NCBI GenBank assembly: GCA_050944055.1
Contig: JBMNQI010000086.1
Coordinates: 1 to 6,424 of the forward strand
DNA: 6,424 nucleotides
Direction: 5' to 3'
Source: JBMNQI01 sp050944055
Lineage (GTDB): Bacteria; Bacillota; Clostridia; Oscillospirales; Oscillospiraceae
Both the position numbers and the translations under genes were made by a program. Below, in pieces: positions 6,218 to 6,424 of the stretch. The notes beneath the pieces were generated by a model, which saw only the letters and a list, made by a program, of their open reading frames with translations, had not been told where the DNA came from and made no database searches. Position 1 is the stretch's first letter. Each line of letters opens with the position of its first letter.

Positions 6218-6240
6218 TCACACGGGGGACGACGTTGCAA
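6212..6240 (-). promoter_or_regulatory. Candidate promoter for the lipoprotein gene, overlapping the end of clp
   Basis: The minus strand reads TTGCAA (6240-6235), 17 bp, then TATACT (6217-6212), with an upstream TG one base before the -10 (extended -10). The -10 matches consensus at five of six positions and the -35 at four. Transcription would start near 6205, inside the palindrome, so the message would begin with a perfect 10-bp stem-loop. It lies over the clp stop codon, so some resemblance could come from coding sequence. Confidence 0.5.
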
Positions 6241-6424
6241 ACACGATCTTGTCGTCCTGCGCGCTGACTTTTACGGACTGGCCCTCCTTGACGCTCCCGT
6301 CAAGCAGCTTTTCGGCGACCGCGTCCTCGACCCTCTGCTGAATGGCGCGGCGCAGCGGCCTGGCTCCGTAGACCGGGTCGTAGCCGATATTGGCAATAAA
6401 CTCAACGGCGGATTCGTCCACTTC
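6218..6424 (-). CDS. clpC: Clp-family AAA+ ATPase, C-terminal fragment (ClpC more likely than ClpB)
   Basis: The last 68 codons of a gene entering from the right edge are present; the frame is open to position 6424, so no start is in view and the internal GTG at 6421 is not one. The fragment is the small C-terminal subdomain of the second AAA+ module: GYDPVYGARPLRRAIQQ carries the sensor-2 arginine (in GAR), followed by an amphipathic helix and a short beta sheet ending KIVFATSSPV. Clp ATPases of this class unfold proteins for the ClpP protease (ClpC) or disaggregate them (ClpB). The sequence VEDAVAEKLLDG resembles the ClpC pattern (ED-x-x-x-E) more than the ClpB pattern (ED/EN-P-L-A), but the fragment is too short to be certain. 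Its stop is directly followed by the long palindrome. Confidence 0.85.
   Translation of the reverse strand, partial: EVDESAVEFIANIGYDPVYGARPLRRAIQQRVEDAVAEKLLDGSVKEGQSVKVSAQDDKIVFATSSPV

Noticed and set aside
6109..6240. A 44-residue N-terminal extension of the lipoprotein from TTG 6240
   Set aside because: It would overlap the clp end, pass through the palindrome and bury the signal peptide internally; the signal starts naturally at 6108.
1..6424. Mobile element, CRISPR array, tRNA or a defence/novel multi-gene system
   Set aside because: No repeats with spacers, transposase or integrase motifs, tRNA folds or unfamiliar enzyme cassettes were seen; the genes form an ordinary housekeeping and salvage region.

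Overview
The window reads as bacterial chromosome from a Firmicute, most likely one of the Clostridia of moderate G+C. The grounds are strong AGGAGG-type ribosome sites, sigma-A-like promoters with 17-bp spacers, short intergenic gaps with U-tailed terminators, two lipoproteins with clear lipoboxes, and protein motifs resembling clostridial/bacillar homologues. The genus cannot be told from the sequence alone. Every gene I can support is on the minus strand, so transcription runs from high to low coordinates.

Layout in the direction of transcription: (1) 6424-6218, the C-terminus of a Clp-family AAA+ ATPase, probably ClpC. (2) 6240-6168, a candidate promoter lying over the clp stop codon, followed by a large perfect hairpin. 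(3) 6108-5650, a small lipoprotein of unknown function, closed by an intrinsic terminator at 5644-5615. (4) A good promoter at 5596-5568, then tdk (thymidine kinase) and deoC (deoxyribose-phosphate aldolase), which overlap by 11 bp. (5) A 95-bp gap with a very good promoter at 4261-4233. (6) A BMP/PnrA-type nucleoside-binding lipoprotein (4189-3059), directly followed by a strong terminator-like hairpin (3048-3012). (7) A BMP-family ABC importer: double-domain ATPase (2949-1393), first permease (1396-185) and second permease (185 to beyond the left edge), joined by ATGA and TAATG overlaps.

The main theme is nucleoside uptake and salvage. The binding lipoprotein, fused ATPase and two permeases form a complete importer of the type known as NupNOPQ in Bacillus and Rns in Streptococcus. 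Tdk phosphorylates imported thymidine or deoxyuridine. DeoC splits deoxyribose-5-phosphate into acetaldehyde and glyceraldehyde-3-phosphate, so the sugar can feed glycolysis. A nucleoside phosphorylase and phosphopentomutase are needed to connect these steps and are not in the window; they may lie past the left edge. The terminator between binding protein and transporter genes probably makes binding protein in excess over membrane subunits.

I see no mobile element, CRISPR array, tRNA/rRNA, or evidence for a wholly new system. The least explained items are the lipoprotein at 6108-5650 and the promoter-plus-palindrome structure just upstream of it.
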